A stretch of 64,000 bases of DNA from Nostoc sp. LEGE 12450. Lineage in GTDB: Bacteria > Cyanobacteriota > Cyanobacteriia > Cyanobacteriales > Nostocaceae. Both the position numbers and the translations under genes were made by a program. Under the pieces are notes generated by a model. It was given only the letters and a program-made list of their open reading frames with translations. It made no database searches and was not told the origin of the DNA. Positions 52,465 to 62,496 of the stretch are shown in pieces. The DNA lies in assembly GCF_015206895.1 (NCBI RefSeq), contig NZ_JADEXU010000011.1, positions 1-64,000 on the forward strand, read 5' to 3'. Each line of letters starts with the position of its first letter. Position 1 is the first letter of the stretch.

Positions 52465-52584
52465 GTTATAAACCAATACGCTTGGGTTAAGGGTCACTGG
52501 CAAAAATTTTGGGTTTTTGAGACGCGATAAATCGCCGTCTCTACAAGTGTTTTGGTCTTATCTGAACTGTATTGAGTTATAAAC
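52465..52584. repeat. MITE-like element, CCAATAC...GTTAAG family, third copy
   Basis: GTTATAAACCAATACGCTTG at the left and ACTGTATTGAGTTATAAAC at the right form inverted ends. A hairpin with GAGACGCGATAAATCG and GTCTCTAC fills the middle. It separates the convergent FAD gene and metX. Confidence 0.6.
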
Positions 52585-52633
52585 CCTTACTTTTTACCTA
52601 ACGTGTATTGACTACTGCGATCGTTCCTACGGT

Positions 52634-53704
52634 TCAAAAAACAACAAACTCATGGTTCTGTTGAATAATTTCATTCAATGCAGCCATATCAATTAAAAAT
52701 GCGTCATGTCCGTGGGTTGACTTTAACCACGACAATTGAGCATTAGGGATTAAATTTGCTAATTCTTGTTGTTCTACTGGCGGATAGAGAATATCAGAAT
52801 CAATGGCGACAACTAGAGTTGGTTGCTGAATGCTTCCCAGCACAGATTCATAATCTGATAAATTAGGAGCCGTGCGATCGCGTGCAATATCATGGCCATC
52901 CATTGCATGGGTGAGGGTGATGTAAGTATTGGCATCAAATCGTTCTGTCAGCTTTTGACCTTGATGCTGTAAGTAACTTGCTATAGCAAACTTCTCAGAT
53001 GGATCATACTGCCGTCCAAAGCGGGTTGTAAAACTATCCCAAGAACGGTAAGTAGACATCGCCATCATTCTCGCCACTGCTAGTCCTTGGTTTGGAGGCG
53101 CATCCAGGGTGTAGTTCCCTCCTTGCCAATTTGGATCGGCATAAATTGCCTGTCTTTGGGCTTCACTTAATCCAATACACCAAGCGGAATGTCTGCCAGA
53201 AACAGCGATAGGTGCAATACCTTTCACCTTGTCGGGATATAATAATGCCCACTCCAGTGATTGCATTCCACCGAGCGAACCACCAATTACGAACCGCAGA
53301 GATTGAACACCCAGATATTCTAGTAGTACAGCTTGTAGGCGAACCATATCTCGGATTGTAATTTTAGGGAAGGATACACCATAAGGCTTTCCCGTTGTTG
53401 GGTTGATAGTAGTTGGCCCGGTTGTACCGTAACAACTTCCCAAAATGTTGCTGCACACAATAAAATTGCGATCGGGATTGAAGGCTTTCCCTGAACCAAA
53501 CAAAGGTTCCCACCAATCATCAGCATCAGCCGAACCAGTTAAGGCATGACAAATTAGTACCCCATTATCGCCTTGAGCATTTAACTCTCCCCAGCTGCGA
53601 TAAGCAATCTGAACCCCAATTAATACTTCGCCGCTTTCAAGTTGAAATGGCTCTGTAAGCTGGTAAAACTGGGTTTGTGGTGAGATGAAATCTGAGTAGA
53701 TCAT
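52634..53704 (-). CDS. metX: Homoserine O-acetyltransferase
   Basis: A 356-residue alpha/beta hydrolase-fold enzyme that transfers acetyl from acetyl-CoA to homoserine, the activating step for methionine synthesis by direct sulfhydrylation. The nucleophile elbow is GGSLGGMQ with Ser143. The acid is in DSDILYP (Asp304), and the histidine is in THGHDAFL (His333). The substrate-binding HALTGSADADDWWEPLFG block is also intact. It lies 94 bases downstream of metY on the same strand, so the two are probably one transcript with metY first. Some relatives use succinyl-CoA, and the sequence alone does not exclude that. Confidence 0.93.
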   Translation of the reverse strand: MIYSDFISPQTQFYQLTEPFQLESGEVLIGVQIAYRSWGELNAQGDNGVLICHALTGSADADDWWEPLFGSGKAFNPDRNFIVCSNILGSCYGTTGPTTINPTTGKPYGVSFPKITIRDMVRLQAVLLEYLGVQSLRFVIGGSLGGMQSLEWALLYPDKVKGIAPIAVSGRHSAWCIGLSEAQRQAIYADPNWQGGNYTLDAPPNQGLAVARMMAMSTYRSWDSFTTRFGRQYDPSEKFAIASYLQHQGQKLTERFDANTYITLTHAMDGHDIARDRTAPNLSDYESVLGSIQQPTLVVAIDSDILYPPVEQQELANLIPNAQLSWLKSTHGHDAFLIDMAALNEIIQQNHEFVVF

Positions 53705-53761
53705 ATCGTATGAAGGGGGGAGAGGGGAGATGGGAGGCTAGGGAGCAGGGGAAAAAGAATC

Positions 53762-53791
53762 AATGCCCAATGCCCAATGCCCAATGCCCAA
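53762..53791. repeat. Heptamer (STRR) array AATGCCC
   Basis: Four perfect tandem copies of AATGCCC between metY and metX. It lies in the presumed operon leader of metX and is preceded by a purine-rich GGGGGGAGAGGGGAGATGGG stretch. Confidence 0.8.
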
Positions 53792-53798
53792 TTAAGAA

Positions 53799-55109
<1,311 letters not shown>

Positions 55110-55287
55110 TTATTTTGGTTTCGAATTATATAAATAAGTAATGTGCTACTTGAGTGTTGGGCTAGATTAATCAACGGTAATTCTTAAGGCTTACCGTATT
55201 TTACAGTTATTTTTAGTAAATTAAATCATAGTGTAAGGGCGCACAACTGTGCGCCCCTATGGTTGATTCTTAACTGATTAAGTTAAG

Positions 55288-56199
55288 TTAGGGAACCAAC
55301 ATTGAACGAGGATTAATCATCCCTGCCTCTTGAATCGTTGAAAAAGCAGTTTCCCCGATGATGCGATGAGCCGCAGCCGTCGGATGAATGCCATCCCAGA
55401 ACAAAAACTGATCTGGGTTACTACAGGTGCGATCGCCAGATAGACATGGACTGATGACATTGGTAAAGTTAAAGGCTGCCGGATTTGCGTTGGCGTAGCC
55501 CGTCGCAGACATTGCATCTCGATATAGTGCGTTGGCATCTAATTGCACAATCTCCAGATCGGAATGCTGTTGACTTAGTACCTTTAGCGATCGCCTCAAG
55601 CCTTGATTATGTGCTTGTGTTAATGCACTGAGGTTCACAGAATTTGTACTGTTTCTAGTGGCAGGTAACTGTCCTAAATCTGGTAAATTTCCTACCAGAA
55701 TCTTTTTAGCACCCACATCAGTTAGAGAATTGATTGCCGTTGTCACATTTTTAACAGGAATAGTTGCATTGCTTACTCCTTGCAAATAATCATTTGCTCC
55801 TGCCCACAGCACATACAAAGCATCTGGATTCGTCTGTTGATGTGTCTGCGTAAACGATTGCACTTGATTTAGCAAGCTAGGTACATAGCTGTTGCCAACA
55901 TTGGCAGTATTTGCTCCTCCATAAGCAAAATTGTGAGTTTGTTTAGGGGAGAGATGGAGGCTTTCGGCAAGATACTCAATCCAAACCCGACCATTCGAGT
56001 AACGCCCCTGAAAGTAAGTTGGGTTAGGTGGGTACATTCCTCCTGTCGCCCGGAATACCATCCCTGTATCCGAAAGACTGTCTCCAAATACATAAAGTTC
56101 TGAGATGGGATGAGTTTTATCCATAAATTTTGCTGCTACAACCATAATAAAAATAAGGAGAGCAAGTCCTGTTCTTAAAAGCCACTTTTTTCTTTGCAT
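55288..56199 (-). CDS. SGNH/GDSL-type esterase, exported
   Basis: A ~303-residue secreted hydrolase. A membrane/signal helix (LLRTGLALLIFIMVVAAKF) is followed by block I, VFGDSLSDTG, with the catalytic Ser. Block II Gly and block III AGANDYL follow, and block V is FWDGIHPTAAAH with the catalytic Asp/His. Substrates may be lipids, acylated sugars or choline esters. The ATG at 56199 is preferred to an in-frame TTG 15 bases upstream. Residues encoded near 55491-55520 (DAMSATGYANAN) correspond to the dispersed repeat GTAGCCCGTCGCAGACATTG, so a mobile palindrome seems to have been accepted in frame. It is ~185 bases downstream of metY's start on the same strand, transcribed separately. Confidence 0.85.
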   Translation of the reverse strand: MQRKKWLLRTGLALLIFIMVVAAKFMDKTHPISELYVFGDSLSDTGMVFRATGGMYPPNPTYFQGRYSNGRVWIEYLAESLHLSPKQTHNFAYGGANTANVGNSYVPSLLNQVQSFTQTHQQTNPDALYVLWAGANDYLQGVSNATIPVKNVTTAINSLTDVGAKKILVGNLPDLGQLPATRNSTNSVNLSALTQAHNQGLRRSLKVLSQQHSDLEIVQLDANALYRDAMSATGYANANPAAFNFTNVISPCLSGDRTCSNPDQFLFWDGIHPTAAAHRIIGETAFSTIQEAGMINPRSMLVP

Positions 56200-56387
56200 T
56201 AAACTTTTCTGCAAACCCTAAAGACTACAGATGTTGATGACTATTTTTGTGATTAAAGATTGAGCTTGCAATTGAACACTTCTCTAAGTTAACAAGCTGG
56301 CTTGAAGGCTAGTGAGCAAAACCGGATACTTTCAGGTGTGGATTTTGCCAATTGTTTTAATGCCACGATGTTCTGTTTTGCCCACAA

Positions 56388-56417
56388 TGCGTAGGCGTAG
56401 CCCGTCGTAGACATCGC
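56388..56417. repeat. Dispersed repeat GTAGCCCGTCGTAGACATCG
   Basis: A clean copy of the palindromic-type repeat also seen near 34410 and, inverted, near 20505. It lies in the 544-base gap between the divergent GDSL gene and the secreted-protein gene. Confidence 0.65.
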
Positions 56418-56524
56418 AACGAAAAACCGATCAAATTACTTATGGTTGCATAAAGGCGATCGCCTGCTTGAAGAGTCGGCAAATCTGGAAAACTAATTGC
56501 TGCAATGCTTATGAAACTCAAGAT

Positions 56525-56613
56525 GCGAGTTGAAAAATTGCATAAATGTTCAACTCGCCTCCGTTAAGTACTAGAAAATTACAATCGCTCTGTTATATAT
56601 CTCGACTTAACGG
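56525..56613. promoter_or_regulatory. Nested inverted repeats upstream of a secreted-protein gene
   Basis: Two inverted pairs lie close together: GCGAGTTGAA (56525-56534) with TTCAACTCGC (56549-56558), and CCGTTAAG (56561-56568) with CTTAACGG (56606-56613). A third small hairpin, TCACCC TTTT GGGTGA, follows at 56635-56650. They precede the gene at 56759 and could be an operator or RNA structure. No T-run marks a terminator. Confidence 0.35.
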
Positions 56614-56758
56614 AATTTTTATCGGTCAATTGCTTCACCCTTTTGGGTGAGTCAGATATCAACCGATCAGATGACCTGAATGAAGGAAGCTGAGATTAAT
56701 AATAAAGAAGATTCTATTACTTAAGAACAGCGATCGCATTTTACCTAAGAATAACCTT

Positions 56759-57151
56759 ATGAAACTCCTTACTTTAATAAATTCTACACTTATTTTTGCC
56801 TCTATTACTCTTGTACCTGGAATCGTTGTAGCTCAAACAGCTACTAACAATAATAGTGAAACAATTGCTATTAACTCTAACAACTTACCTGGTAACTCTA
56901 TTCCTGTGAATTACCTCCAACCTTTCAATCTAGTTACTTTTGCGTATCAGGGAGGTTTGAAGCAGCACGGGATTCCTAGTGGAGAAATGCTAGTATTTGA
57001 AACTCAGAACAGAAATATTATTGCAAACGATTTGGTGAAAGCTGCTGTTAATGCAGATAAATTACCATCAAAAGCTTTAAATGACCAAAATTATCTAAGT
57101 GCTGTTAATTCACAACTCAACGCATTGCCTGATTATGCTGCTGCGGATTGA
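56759..57151 (+). CDS. Small secreted protein of unknown function
   Basis: A 130-residue protein with a clear cleavable signal (MKLLTLINSTLIFASITLVP then GIVVAQ, cut likely after AQ). The mature ~105 residues are Asn/Ala/Leu-rich, with NSIPVNYLQPFNLVTFAYQG, GLKQHGIPSGEMLVF and DLVKAAVNADKLPSKALND. It ends DYAAAD without a membrane anchor. I do not recognise a family. It would be periplasmic or released. It stands alone with an upstream region rich in inverted repeats. Confidence 0.65.
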   Translation: MKLLTLINSTLIFASITLVPGIVVAQTATNNNSETIAINSNNLPGNSIPVNYLQPFNLVTFAYQGGLKQHGIPSGEMLVFETQNRNIIANDLVKAAVNADKLPSKALNDQNYLSAVNSQLNALPDYAAAD

Positions 57152-57400
57152 TTGGTTTTTCTTATATTTTTTCTAAAGGCAAATTTGTGAGTATACTATA
57201 TTCGTGTGCTTCTTACCAAATATAAATAAAAGCATTTTATACACAGTGATCGCTAGTGTATAAAACAAAGTTACATATTGAAGAACAATTCCTAGATTTT
57301 GACAGAGCTTGTGCATATAAGTTCTGTTATTGTGTGTTGAAGTCACAGAAAATTGTATAATCAACAACCTATCAAGCAAAAATTTCGTTTTCTATAGAGA

Positions 57401-58348
57401 ATGACAGAAGTAATTAGAACAGGGAGCCTAAATAACATCGAGTCCATTGAGTTTGAAAAGCGGTGCTTGCACAAAGCCAGAGAAATAGGCGATCGCAACA
57501 GTGAAGTCATTTGTTTAGCAAGTTTGGGCAATGCTTATCAGTCCATTGGGGAGTACCACCTAGCAATTGAGTTTTATCAGCAGTGGTTGGATATAGCGAA
57601 AGAAATAGGCGATCGCTTCGGAGAAGCCAAATCTTTGTCTGGATTGGGTAACGCTTACCAATCACTGGGGAAATACCAGCGAGCAATCGAATTTTATCAG
57701 CAGTGGTTGAGTATCACCAGGAAAATAGGCGATCGCACCGGAGAAGCCATTTGTCTAGGAAGCTTGGGCAATACTTATGAATACCTGGGCAAGTACGACC
57801 AAGCGATTGAGTTTTATCAGCAGTGGTTGAGTATCACCAGGAAAACAGGCGATCGCACTGGAGAAGCCATTTGTCTAGGTAGTTTGGGCAATACTTATGA
57901 ATCATTGGGGCAGTACCAACTGGCAATTGAGTTTTATCACCAATGGTTAGAAGTTACAAGATTAATTAGCGATCGCAATGGGGAGGGCATGGCCTTAAGT
58001 GGATTAGGAAGTGCTTATAAGGCTTTGGGACAGTACCAAAGAGCGGTTGAGTTTCATCAATATTCATTAGAGATTAGAAGGAATCTTGATGACCAAAATG
58101 CAGAAGCAAACTCCTGGTTTAATTTGGGTTTAGTGTTAGAAAAAATCAATCGCGAATCAGAAGCAATGAATGCCTTTTGCAATGCTCGCGGGATTTATCA
58201 CGCAATGGGAATTGATGCCAGCCTGCAAGATTGTAACCATGCGATTGAGCATCTTTCTCAAAATGTTTCAACCATAGCATCTCGCTTCTGGTTTGGGAGA
58301 TGGTTCAGTCATTTGTCGCACTTAATCAAAACTGATTCTAACCAGTAA
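57401..58348 (+). CDS. TPR-repeat protein (kinesin-light-chain-like TPRs)
   Basis: A 315-residue protein made of about six 40-residue TPR units, each with the pattern ALGNAYxxLGxYxxAIEFYQ and a linking GDRxGEA turn. Units at ~15-255 are well conserved with each other. At the DNA level every unit carries the HIP1 word GCGATCGC at the GDR turn, so the units look like recent duplications. The C-terminus (EHLSQNVSTIASRFWFGRWF) is different and could be an anchor. Such proteins act as protein-protein adaptors in signalling or multiprotein complexes. No ATPase or kinase is adjacent, so the partner is unknown. Confidence 0.85.
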   Translation: MTEVIRTGSLNNIESIEFEKRCLHKAREIGDRNSEVICLASLGNAYQSIGEYHLAIEFYQQWLDIAKEIGDRFGEAKSLSGLGNAYQSLGKYQRAIEFYQQWLSITRKIGDRTGEAICLGSLGNTYEYLGKYDQAIEFYQQWLSITRKTGDRTGEAICLGSLGNTYESLGQYQLAIEFYHQWLEVTRLISDRNGEGMALSGLGSAYKALGQYQRAVEFHQYSLEIRRNLDDQNAEANSWFNLGLVLEKINRESEAMNAFCNARGIYHAMGIDASLQDCNHAIEHLSQNVSTIASRFWFGRWFSHLSHLIKTDSNQ

Positions 58349-58373
58349 ATCTTCTACCACTGATTCAGGTAAT

Positions 58374-58449
58374 ATAAGGATATTTTAAAAGCTTTTGATC
58401 ATTTTAATCGCTAAATATAGATTAAAATCCACTTTTAAAACATCCTCTG
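58374..58449. repeat. Short derivative of the GGATGTTTTAAAAGT MITE family
   Basis: ATAAGGATATTTTAAAAGC at the left and ACTTTTAAAACATCCTCT at the right are inverted ends only ~40 bp apart, with AT-rich sequence inside. It is a minimal copy of the family that includes 33029-33408 and 59360-59741. Confidence 0.55.
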
Positions 58450-58466
58450 AATCCAGTGGGATTATA

Positions 58467-59072
58467 TCAAGAAGATGGATATTTATTGAATACCGCAACT
58501 GAGTTATTGCCATCAAAGGCAAACACCGTAAACGGGTCTTTTCGATTCCCCATCTCCATTCCAGGAGTACCTACAGGCATTTGAGGAACAGATAAACCAA
58601 CAACATTTGGCTTTTCTTGAAGCAAACGTTTGATGTCGTTTGCTGGGACGTGTCCTTCAATGACATATCCATTAACAATTGCTGTGTGGCAAGATGACAA
58701 GTTATCCGGTACGTTGTACTTTTGTTTGACCGTTTCGATGTCAGGCGTGGAAAAGTCTGTGATTTCAAAACCTTGTGTCTTTAAGTGGTCAATCCACCCA
58801 CCACAACAGTTACATTCGGGACTGTGATATACAGTGGCATTTAGCGGTGTTGATTTTGATGGTGTCTGTTTGTCCTGAATACGCTTAGTGGTACTTACTA
58901 GTTGAGCATTAGCTGTCACAGAATCAGGAAAAACAGCTTGAGCATTACTTGTAGAAGCAGTGCTTCCCAAAATGCCTAACACCCCTACTGTGAGACAAAT
59001 TGTTACTACGATACGTACCACGATGGGAAGTAACCATTTTTGCCAGCAATAAATAAATTCTTTGTGCGACAT
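58467..59072 (-). CDS. DUF411 metal-binding protein with N-terminal membrane helix
   Basis: A 201-residue exported protein. The N-terminus (WQKWLLPIVVRIVVTICLTV) is a membrane/signal helix. The DUF411 core carries TVYHSPECNCCGGWIDHL, a Cys-rich Cu/metal-binding site, and SSCHTAIVNGYVIEGHVPAN, followed by GLSVPQMPVGTPGMEMG with further Met/Cys ligands. DUF411 proteins are periplasmic and often associated with copper handling. The start ATG gives MSHKEFIYC. No copper ATPase is adjacent. Confidence 0.85.
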   Translation of the reverse strand: MSHKEFIYCWQKWLLPIVVRIVVTICLTVGVLGILGSTASTSNAQAVFPDSVTANAQLVSTTKRIQDKQTPSKSTPLNATVYHSPECNCCGGWIDHLKTQGFEITDFSTPDIETVKQKYNVPDNLSSCHTAIVNGYVIEGHVPANDIKRLLQEKPNVVGLSVPQMPVGTPGMEMGNRKDPFTVFAFDGNNSVAVFNKYPSS

Positions 59073-59195
59073 CTGAGACTTCCTGATTACAACATTGCAT
59101 AAATTTGTTGTAACAAATTCTCTTCAAAAAGACTTTGCGTATCTTTCCTTTGTGCTTAGTTTGCGTCCCTATACGTTTAAAACACTACAAATTTA

Positions 59196-59321
59196 GCCAA
59201 TGCGTCGCTCGACAATGCTATTGCATTGCTTAACAATGCCAATGCGTCGCCCTACAATGCCATTGCATCACCTTACAACGCTATTGCATCGCCTTACAAT
59301 GCCAATGCATCCCTTTGCATT
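59196..59321. repeat. Tandem array, six copies of a 21-bp unit
   Basis: Six head-to-tail units of 21 bp based on GCCAATGCGTCG and a following CTACAAT, with C/T and A/G variants at third-codon-like positions. In one frame it reads as Asn-Ala-rich repeats, but a stop precedes the array in that frame and there is no start, so I regard it as non-coding. The period again is a multiple of seven. Confidence 0.8.
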
Positions 59322-59359
59322 TAAAAAGGTAAAGTTACGATTTTACCCCTACTAAGTCT

Positions 59360-59741
59360 GAGAGGTTGCTTGAAAAGTGTTTCGCTGTGACTTTAGGCAC
59401 TGTGAGATCCCCCTAACCACCCTTAAAAAGCTACGGTGTACACACAAGTCGGAAATAATAGGTCTGTCAAGGAATAATTGACGAGTACATTCTTTGTAGA
59501 GACGGCGATTTATCGCGTCTCTCTAACGTATCAGTCTTTTAGACGCGATAAATTGCGTCTCTATATGAGGGCTTTCTGGCTTATCCCAAGCGTATTGGGA
59601 TAAAACTAAAACTGGATTTGACTTGTGTACACCGTAGCCTTAAAAAGAAGGGAACTGAAATCAAAGTCCCCCTTTTTAAGGGGGATTTAGGGGGATCTAG
59701 AACTTTTGATACCGACAAGAAGACTTTTCAAACATTCTCTT
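59360..59741. repeat. Host MITE interrupted by a second MITE (copy 2)
   Basis: Ends GAGAGGTTGCTTGAAAAGT (59360-59378) and ACTTTTCAAACATTCTCTT (59723-59741) are inverted with 15 of 19 matches. The inner GATCCCCCTAACC and GGGGGATTTAGGGGGATC blocks repeat those of 33029-33408. The element at 59431-59637 has jumped into its centre. Confidence 0.7.
59431..59637. mobile_element. 207-bp MITE with inverted ends and 10-bp target duplication
   Basis: CTACGGTGTACACACAAGTC at the left and GACTTGTGTACACCGTAG at the right are inverted ends that differ by a 2-bp indel. CCTTAAAAAG is duplicated exactly on both sides (59421-59430 and 59638-59647). Its interior holds two GAGACG...CGTCTC hairpins and an inverted TTATCCCAAGCGTATTGGGATAA-like block. 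No transposase is encoded. The target is the same 10-bp sequence (opposite strand) used by the MITE at 33102-33306. Confidence 0.8.
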
Positions 59742-59838
59742 ATAAAGTAAAAGCGATCCCTTATTCAGTCATCACAACTGCAAGCCAAGACACATAGCGC
59801 CTTGTCGCCAGATATTGCTTTATCAAAGCTAAAATTCC

Positions 59839-61404
59839 TTACCCAACTGCCACCAAAGGCTGAGGTCTTTCAGCTGCTTTGTGCCATACCGATTGTCCTG
59901 TCAGCAGTTCTACAACATCCATGCCATTACCAATTACACCTGGTACACTTGGATACCCAGCACTCGCCCCTACCAAAAAGAGATTAGGTAACTCTGTCGT
60001 ATATCCCAGACGATTTAAACCAACCTGTTTAGGTACTAATTTCGCACCATAAATATTACCTTGCGGTTGTCCTAAATAAAATTCGCTGGTGGTAGGTGTA
60101 CCGTAAACTTTCATCCGGGCATATTTGTCTACATCGGGAATCAAATCTCGCACACTTGTCATAATCTGCTGATAAAATTCTCGCTTTTTGGCTTTATACG
60201 CTTTTGCGTTGCTTTTGTACAGATGTTCAAATGGTTCATAAGAACAGACAGTAGCAATTTCTAATACATGATGTCCCTCTGGCCCCATTCCTGGTTCGCT
60301 AGATTTCATCGTCGGACAAGAGAGGAAAATCCACGGTTGGCTAAAGTCACCTTCTAATTGTTGTTGATATTCTCTGTTCAGGTCGCCTGTGGGATAATAC
60401 CAAACATTCCAGTTACCAATGCCGTAGCGTTGAGGATCGAAGCGGCTATCTAAACCCAGGTAGATATTAAAAGCACTGGCTGAGTATTGGTAATTAGTGA
60501 GACGTTGATGCTCCTTTTGACTCAAAGCTGTAATATCATGCATTAACTCCACTGTTAATTTGGGGTCGAGGTCGCTGATATAAGCTTTGCTGGCTTGATA
60601 GCTATTACCATCAGCAAGGACACTAAGGACACTATGGTTGCTAACTTGAATATGGCTCACCGGGGTTGAGTACTTGATGACACCTCCACCTGCGGTAACT
60701 ACATCTGCAATGGTGTCAACAAGGTTTTTGAAGTGATGTTTTGGATAATAAGCACCTTCTGAGTAGTCCCAAACTAAAGAAGTGTGGGTGAGTAGTGCAA
60801 TTTCCTGCGGTGGTAGTGCATAGTCGCCACTTTGCCCCGCCAGTAATGCTTGCAGTTTAGGCGATAATCCGACATGGTTATACAAATCTTGGAGTGTCCA
60901 ATTCCGCTTCCAAAATAAATTCAAATATTTTGGTAGTTTTAACCAGTCAGACAACTTTTGATCGTACCAGCGTATCTCATGCACTAGGTTGCGAATTTCT
61001 TGGTGGAGTTGCTGAATTTCATTGCAGTAATGGTTAATCGCACCAGATTCTTCTGGAAATGTTGAGAGTAAACGCGATCGCAAATTCTCCCATCCCAAAG
61101 GAATTTTGAAATCCGCCTCTGGTGTGATGACTCGATCGATACAGTCAGAATCGAGACTATTAAAAGGCACATTTTGATGAATATAATCGAGAAATTGAGT
61201 TATAGTCTGACCAGAACCACATTGAGAGATGTAATGCACATCAGCACAAAAACGGTATTCTCCGTAATCAAAGGTGTGACAGCATCCGCCAGGTAAATAA
61301 TGTTGCTCTAGAACTACTACCCGATAGCCTTGTCGAGTTAAACAGGCTGCGGCCGAAAGCCCACCTAGTCCGGCTCCCAGAATCACATAGTCGAAGATTT
61401 CCAT
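59839..61404 (-). CDS. FAD-dependent oxidoreductase, CrtISO-like (second homologue)
   Basis: A 521-residue flavoprotein related to the one at 49374. Key blocks are FDYVILGAGLGGLSAAACLT, VVVLEQHYLPGGCCHTFDYG and the C-terminal GASAGYPSVPGVIGNGMDVV. The overall order is that of carotenoid isomerase-type proteins, which isomerise or desaturate carotenoids with FAD in the membrane or on its surface; other hydrophobic polyenes are possible. The start is well fixed: AGGAGG lies just before the ATG at 61404, while an upstream in-frame TTG lacks such a site. It stands alone with the nested MITE pair just beyond its stop end. Confidence 0.82.
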   Translation of the reverse strand: MEIFDYVILGAGLGGLSAAACLTRQGYRVVVLEQHYLPGGCCHTFDYGEYRFCADVHYISQCGSGQTITQFLDYIHQNVPFNSLDSDCIDRVITPEADFKIPLGWENLRSRLLSTFPEESGAINHYCNEIQQLHQEIRNLVHEIRWYDQKLSDWLKLPKYLNLFWKRNWTLQDLYNHVGLSPKLQALLAGQSGDYALPPQEIALLTHTSLVWDYSEGAYYPKHHFKNLVDTIADVVTAGGGVIKYSTPVSHIQVSNHSVLSVLADGNSYQASKAYISDLDPKLTVELMHDITALSQKEHQRLTNYQYSASAFNIYLGLDSRFDPQRYGIGNWNVWYYPTGDLNREYQQQLEGDFSQPWIFLSCPTMKSSEPGMGPEGHHVLEIATVCSYEPFEHLYKSNAKAYKAKKREFYQQIMTSVRDLIPDVDKYARMKVYGTPTTSEFYLGQPQGNIYGAKLVPKQVGLNRLGYTTELPNLFLVGASAGYPSVPGVIGNGMDVVELLTGQSVWHKAAERPQPLVAVG

Positions 61405-61755
61405 ATCAGCCTCCTTTGGCAATTTTGATTTCTATTGATTTCGGTGTTATGACTTTTTATCACCGTTCTTGTAGTTTTAGAAATGCCAAAATACTCAGCG
61501 AATCTTCACCTAAATTTGTAGATTTTATCTAATAAAAACCAGGTAGAAGAAGCATTCGATATAAGGTGTAAGGATTTTTATCGGTGATAATGGTAATTCC
61601 TACATCGCTAAATATTTTGATATTTAGCGAATAATTTAGCTAACATTTAGATGCCCTGAAGAATGTTTAAAGTAGCCACTTAACTTAGCTACGAATTTTT
61701 GCCAAGGCTTGCAGATAAACTTTGTCTACCTTGAGAACCGTAGTTTTGTAGTTTT

Positions 61756-61835
61756 GTAGGTTGGGTGCAGCGATAGAGTAACCCAACATAAATAAGGTGG
61801 TAATGTTGGGTTGCCTTTCACTCCACCCAACCTAC
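61756..61835. repeat. Extended hairpin repeat (GTAGGTTGGGTG ... CACCCAACCTAC)
   Basis: Outer arms GTAGGTTGGGTG and CACCCAACCTAC (12 bp, perfect) enclose inner arms AACCCAACAT and ATGTTGGGTT (10 bp, perfect), an 80-bp cruciform-type element common in cyanobacterial intergenic DNA. In the rest of 61405-62496 I see no gene; 61846-61887 matches part of the gap at 43491-43531, and the remainder is AT-rich. Confidence 0.7.
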
Positions 61836-62496
61836 ATAAATATATCTTTTAAAAAACTCTAGGTTTCAACATAGATGAGGTTTAGTTAGCAGAAGATAAT
61901 TTAATAATCTCAGTCTTGTTAAGGAGCATCCCCAATTTTGCTATTGTGCTGCATTCAGACAGGAATCAGAGAATTAAGAAACGAACCGTAAATAACACAA
62001 CATCAAGAGATTTATAAAGGATTTTTGCGTCAATTTCGTGATTTTTTGAAAAATTTGGATCCTCCCGTATTTTTATCCATCCTTTATTTATTCAGCTTAT
62101 CGAAAACCGAAAAAATGTTTGATAATGTTTGCTTTTCTTAATGAATATTGGCTAAGGTTTAAATTACTTTAAAGTATACTTGCTAGATAAGTGCAGGAGC
62201 TAAAAAAAGATTATCTTTTAGGAGCTGAATACCTAGAAAACAGCTATTAAATATCAAAAGTTTATTGCTATTAACACAAGTATGAATGCACAAATTTATA
62301 CCCTATTCTATACACGTAATATCATTTCTCGAAATACCTGATACAAATGATTTGTCTCTAACTCTTTCCCCCTGCTGCCTATTTGTACCAACTTTAAAGT
62401 GAAACAGTATAAGGGCTTCTCTCAAGGTATTAGATGAGAACTGCTTTGTATCCCAAAATCCTTGTAGAAGTGAGAATGTCACTCTACAATTAACTA

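Noticed and set aside
59196-59321. A possible Asn/Ala-rich repeat protein
   Set aside because: The repeat frame has a stop just upstream and no start codon or ribosome site.
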